64,000 nt of DNA from Cocos nucifera (lineage: Eukaryota > Streptophyta > Magnoliopsida > Arecales > Arecaceae). The notes beneath the pieces were generated by a model, which had not been told where the DNA came from, made no database searches, and saw nothing but the letters and a program-made list of their open reading frames with translations. This document shows, piece after piece, positions 60,081 to 64,000 of the stretch (the stretch's first letter is position 1; the number at the start of each line of letters is the position of its first letter). The position numbers and the translations under genes are program-made. The DNA lies in assembly GCA_006176705.1 (NCBI GenBank), contig QRFJ01004284.1, forward strand, positions 1 to 64,000. The letters run 5' to 3'.

Positions 60081-62339
60081 TGAAGGAAAATCCTAAATTT
60101 TTGGATCAGATTCGTTCAGATTTGATTGGATCGAGAGGCATATTTCAAAAATTTCCCTATTAAATCTAGATCAAGTCTAACACTTTTGAAGATGTGATTT
60201 ATTGTTTGATGATTAAGAAAATAATATTAAATTAATTTTGAATTAATTTTACCTTGATTCTGGGTAATCTGATTACCCATTGATGATCCTGCAGAAGCTT
60301 TGAGGATCTGGATCTAGCCATGCAAGTGCCTGGCCTCTACCGGTATCCACTCGGGCTAGATCTAGAGATCTTTTTCCTCTCTTTTTTTTCTCTAAAAATC
60401 AGATCTGGATTTGATTTGGAGGATCTTCAAAACATCTTCTGAAGATCATCCATCGTCTCTGTAGTAGTGCTGCCTTCTTCCTTTTTCATCAGCCTTTTCT
60501 TGCCTGACTCGCACCAATCTAAAGAACCCAACTTTCTTGGGCATGGGGAGGAGAGAGAGGGCCAGATGTTGGCATGAAGAAGAGAGAGGAGCAACCTTAG
60601 GGCATGGCTAGGAGAGAAGTGTTAAAAGTGGGTGCAGATAGGGTCTACTTATAGACTCTACTGCGCCATGTAGTGCTGCATCACCCTGAAAAATCACGTT
60701 ACTTCATTCAATCAGATCTAAATCTGATTGGTGGAATGGGAGACCGACGGATTCATCCTAAGGTGGCACCTAAGATTGGTCAAAGTCTATAGGTGAGGGT
60801 CACCTAGATTGAATCCAACAAGCAATCTAGAGTCCCATCCATATGGGACTCCAACGTCCCTATCCATGGGCGCATGCCATCCAAGGCATGCACCCTTTCT
60901 TTCCAATTTCTAGAGAGGGGACAAGCCCCTATCTACTCTCCAATAAGTGCGTGACACATGGGCAGATGTCCAAGGGTCAAAGGTCAATGTTTGACCAAGT
61001 CAAAGTGCGAGAATTAGCAGGTGATGGAAAATGATAGGTGTTGTCTCAAATTTATCTCATAAATTAGGACAACTCTTTTCTAACTTGGATAAGCTCCAGT
61101 CAGACTAGGTAAAGGTACCTAAGTGAGCACAAACTCATTTGGCTCAGTTGAGACAACTTTTAATGATAAAAAAAGGAGAATGTTAGGCTCAATCGTGTGC
61201 TAGTACGATTTTCTTGAACCTAATTGAATCTTATTCAAATCAGCTGAACTAGGTTAGTCCAATTGATGATATCCAGATCCAAACCCTTGTTTGTGTGACC
61301 CAGTTATGTTCAGTTCTATATGGTAATGGGACATGTTATGATCTCCATCATCGACATCATCGAAACAACTTTCGATGGATCAAAACTTTTCTGATTCAAA
61401 CAACTAGAATGATCGTTCATCAAAATTATTCTAATTGCTCCTAAAATCCACCAGTGACACCTAGCAGCATATGGTGGCAACCCATCAAAACTGAAAATGA
61501 ACCTCTCGATGTAGCTATTTGTATGATTAAGTTTTTCTATCTTGAGCTCCGATCAGATTAGGGTTAAGGTGAACTCGTCAAACCCTAATTTCTATCATAT
61601 AATTTAATCATTCGATTCAAGTCCAATGTAAAAACCTTAATAGAAACTCTTTCTATTATTTCACATTCTACCATGGCCATGGGTTTATGGACTTGATTCT
61701 CATGATTATCATAGGGACACTCATCATCCACCGAGGTAGATAGATTCCATCTTGGTGGAATCCAATTTCTACAACGAACATGCTATAGCCAACATACACC
61801 TCAGGGTTCCGAATGGCTAGGAGATCGAGTCATGGTGTAGTCAAACTATAACACCCTCAAGGTGAACTGTTGATGCACCTCAGGTCAAAGAACTAGACAC
61901 ACCACTGCAACATCGAGTCAGTCATCAACGAGAAGATAGACTTCCTTATGACTACTTGAGGTGGTCGCGCTCAGTGCCCTCGTTCTCTAATGAGTATTAT
62001 ACTCTCACTTTGATGTCTTTACACCATAGATTCAAGACTCATCTACTACAAAGAAGTGATTGTATACTAATCTTTCGGATCAATCATCATCCTCATGATG
62101 ATCCTATGGTCAGGAGCATTTTATGAGTTAACAATGAAAATTCTTGTCTTAAATTTTCAACTCTTGAAAATAAGAATTATCATTACCATTAACTCAAGGG
62201 ATGTATCACAGACACTAAATACACATATGTGATAGAAAATAGCCCATTTTATTATTTATAATCAAAAGTATAATTTTGTCCTTAGAAGTGTATTACAAGT
62301 GTCAGCCAATTTTGGCTTCTAGGGCACACATATCTAACA
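60081..62339 (-). repeat. 3' LTR of element I
   Basis: 2259 bp, TGAAGG at left, CTAACA at right. Four TTGAC cores lie at 60976-61003. The TATA region is near 60650. Confidence 0.9.
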
Positions 62340-62353
62340 AACTCCCACTTGAC

Positions 62354-64000
62354 CTAAAGCCAATTGGCTACAAATCTAAGTCCCATCTTCTTAAGGTAGG
62401 CTTCGATCTTCTGCTAGCCCAATGGCTTTGTAAGCGGATCCACCGCATTATCTACGGAGTCGACTCTCTTGACCTCGACGTATCCCTTCTCGAGGTAATC
62501 GCGGATAAGGTGATATCGCCGCTCGATGTGCTTAAATTTTTGGTGAGACCTTGGCTCCTTAGCAAGGGCTATCATGCCATTGTTATCGTATTACAGAGGA
62601 ATGGCATCTGATGGCATCACTCCAATCTCTGTAGCAAACTTCTTGTACTAGAATGCCTCCTTTGCAGCTTCTGATGTAGCAATGTATTCTGCTTCCATGG
62701 TGGAATCTGCTATTACTGTCTATTTGGAACTCTTCCAACTGACAGCTCCACCATTGCACAAAAATAGACTCCTAGATGTCGACTTTCGATCATCTATATC
62801 GGACATAAAGTTTGAGTCTGTATACCCCTGAACTTGGAGTTCTTTATTACCAAAGATCAACAACATATCCTTAGTTCTTCTCAAGTACTTAAGGATACAT
62901 TTCACAGTTGTCCAGTTTTCTTCACCTGAATTTGACTGATATCTGCTTATGACACTCACAGCATGGGCTATATCAGGTCGTGTACATAATATGGCATACA
63001 TGAGGCTCCCTATAGCTGAAGTATAAGGGATCTTGCTCATGCGTTCTATTTCCTCAGGTGTGCTAGGGCACATCTTCTTGAAAAGATAATGCCATGCCTG
63101 AAGGGTATTAAACTCCTTTTAAAGTTTTCCATACTAAACCTCTTTAGTATTTCCTCTATGTACATCTTCTGTGAAAGTCCTAGCATCCTATTCGGTCTAT
63201 CTCTATAGACCTTGATTCCCAGAGTAAAGGATGCTTCTCCTAGGTATTTCATGGAGAATTCTTTAGATAACCACATTTTAACTATGCTCAATTTGGGGAT
63301 ATCATTTTCAATAAGGAGGATGTCATCCATGTACAATACAAGAAAGACAACAGTGCTCCCACTAATCTTTTTGAAGACACATGGCTCCTCCTCGTTCTTG
63401 TTGAAACCAAACATTTTGATCACATCATTAAAATGAGTATTCCAGCTTTTTGATGCTTGCTTAAGTCCATATATGGACCTTTGTAACTTGCATACTTTGT
63501 GATCATCATCATTGGATGTGAAACCTAAGGGTTGTTCCATATAGATATCTTCCTCAAGATATCCATTTAAGAACGCCATTTTCACATCCATTTGCCATAT
63601 TTCATAATTGAAATAGGCTGCAACAGCAAACAGTGTGCGGATGGATTTTAGCATAGCCATTGGTGAAAAGGTATCCTGATAGTCAATGCCTTCATGTTGA
63701 CTATAACCTTTTGCCACTAATCTAGCCTTGAATGTCTCCACATTTCCATCTGCACCAATCTTTCACTTGAAGATCCATTTACACCCAATAGGTACTATAC
63801 CTTATGGTGGATCTACCAAGGTCCAGACTTGGTTTCAGTGCATCAAGTCAATTTCTGACTTCATTGCCTCTAACCATTTCTCAGAGTCCATATCGGATAT
63901 CGCCTCGTTATAGATTTTGGGATCATCACCATGAACCCCATTACCTACGAGGAACATTTTCTTAACATCCTCTGAAATAGTATCTAAGTACCTCTCAAGG
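62354..64000 (-). pseudogene. pol: RT and RNase H (I), partial
   Basis: The RT reading 63046-63741 is uninterrupted through the palm and carries YMDD (63322-63333) where relatives have YVDD. A frameshift near 63085 joins it to 62720-63073 (connection/RNase H start). RNase H continues to the stop at 62354-62356, with the middle segment that A and F lost still present. The EQP codon is CAA, so it is open where B, D and F have TAG. The N-terminal linker is cut by the window edge. Confidence 0.85.

Larger units (their letters stand above)
60081..64000 (-). mobile_element. Copia element I (3' half in window), inserted in H
   Basis: Minus-strand family member: 3' LTR 60081-62339, polypurine tract 62340-62350, RNase H, RT and the start of the linker; integrase and onward lie outside. 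The left flank is CCATA (60076-60080). Confidence 0.9.

Overview
The window is a gene desert made almost entirely of nested, mostly decayed LTR retrotransposons. The organism is a plant with a repeat-rich nuclear genome, and a monocot such as a palm is my guess rather than something the sequence proves. I see no host protein gene, tRNA, rRNA or CRISPR array. Nearly every coding region is a damaged Ty1/copia gag-pol fragment.

Most of the window is one copia family, called the 2.3-kb-LTR family here. Its LTR starts TGTTAGATATGTG, its primer-binding site TGGTATCAGAGC matches initiator Met-tRNA, its polypurine tract is AAGTGGGAG, and a leader of about 1.9 kb precedes gag. The LTR start and polypurine tract resemble the Angela/BARE-1 lineage. 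Copies: A (1-10172, +), B (10173-30780, -), C (14910-25326, -, inside B), D/E (about 34080-41213, a rearranged copy), F (45517-55670, +), H (59574-60080, + LTR fragment) and I (60081-64000, -, runs off the window). Target-site duplications support C (CAATA/CCATA) and F (AGGGT/AGGGT). Only one end of A, B, H and I can be inspected.

Layout. A lies in the 3' LTR of B, and C lies in the integrase region of B, so A and C form near-identical inverted repeats of about 10 kb. From 30781 to 34079 is a different repeat: a possible older long LTR carrying a solo LTR (32665-33933, AAAAT duplication) with an array of 28-bp repeats. D (34080-36667) is the gag-to-RT part of a family copy in inverted order relative to its probable own leader and LTR, E (36668-41213). 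J (41214-42561) is a Tork/Tnt1-like RT-RNase H fragment. It is cut by G, a Sirevirus-like copia element with a 1.49-kb LTR (42562-44047), gag to 45516 and pol from 55671 to about 59028. F interrupts G between its two zinc knuckles, H interrupts its 3' part, and I sits inside H.

No copy looks autonomous as read. The most useful signals are: a leader RNA hairpin conserved in five copies with a compensatory base-pair change; a stop codon between integrase and RT at the same place in every copy where it can be read; a WRKY-type TTGAC cluster expanded in the youngest LTRs; and two RNase H deletions that start at the same base.
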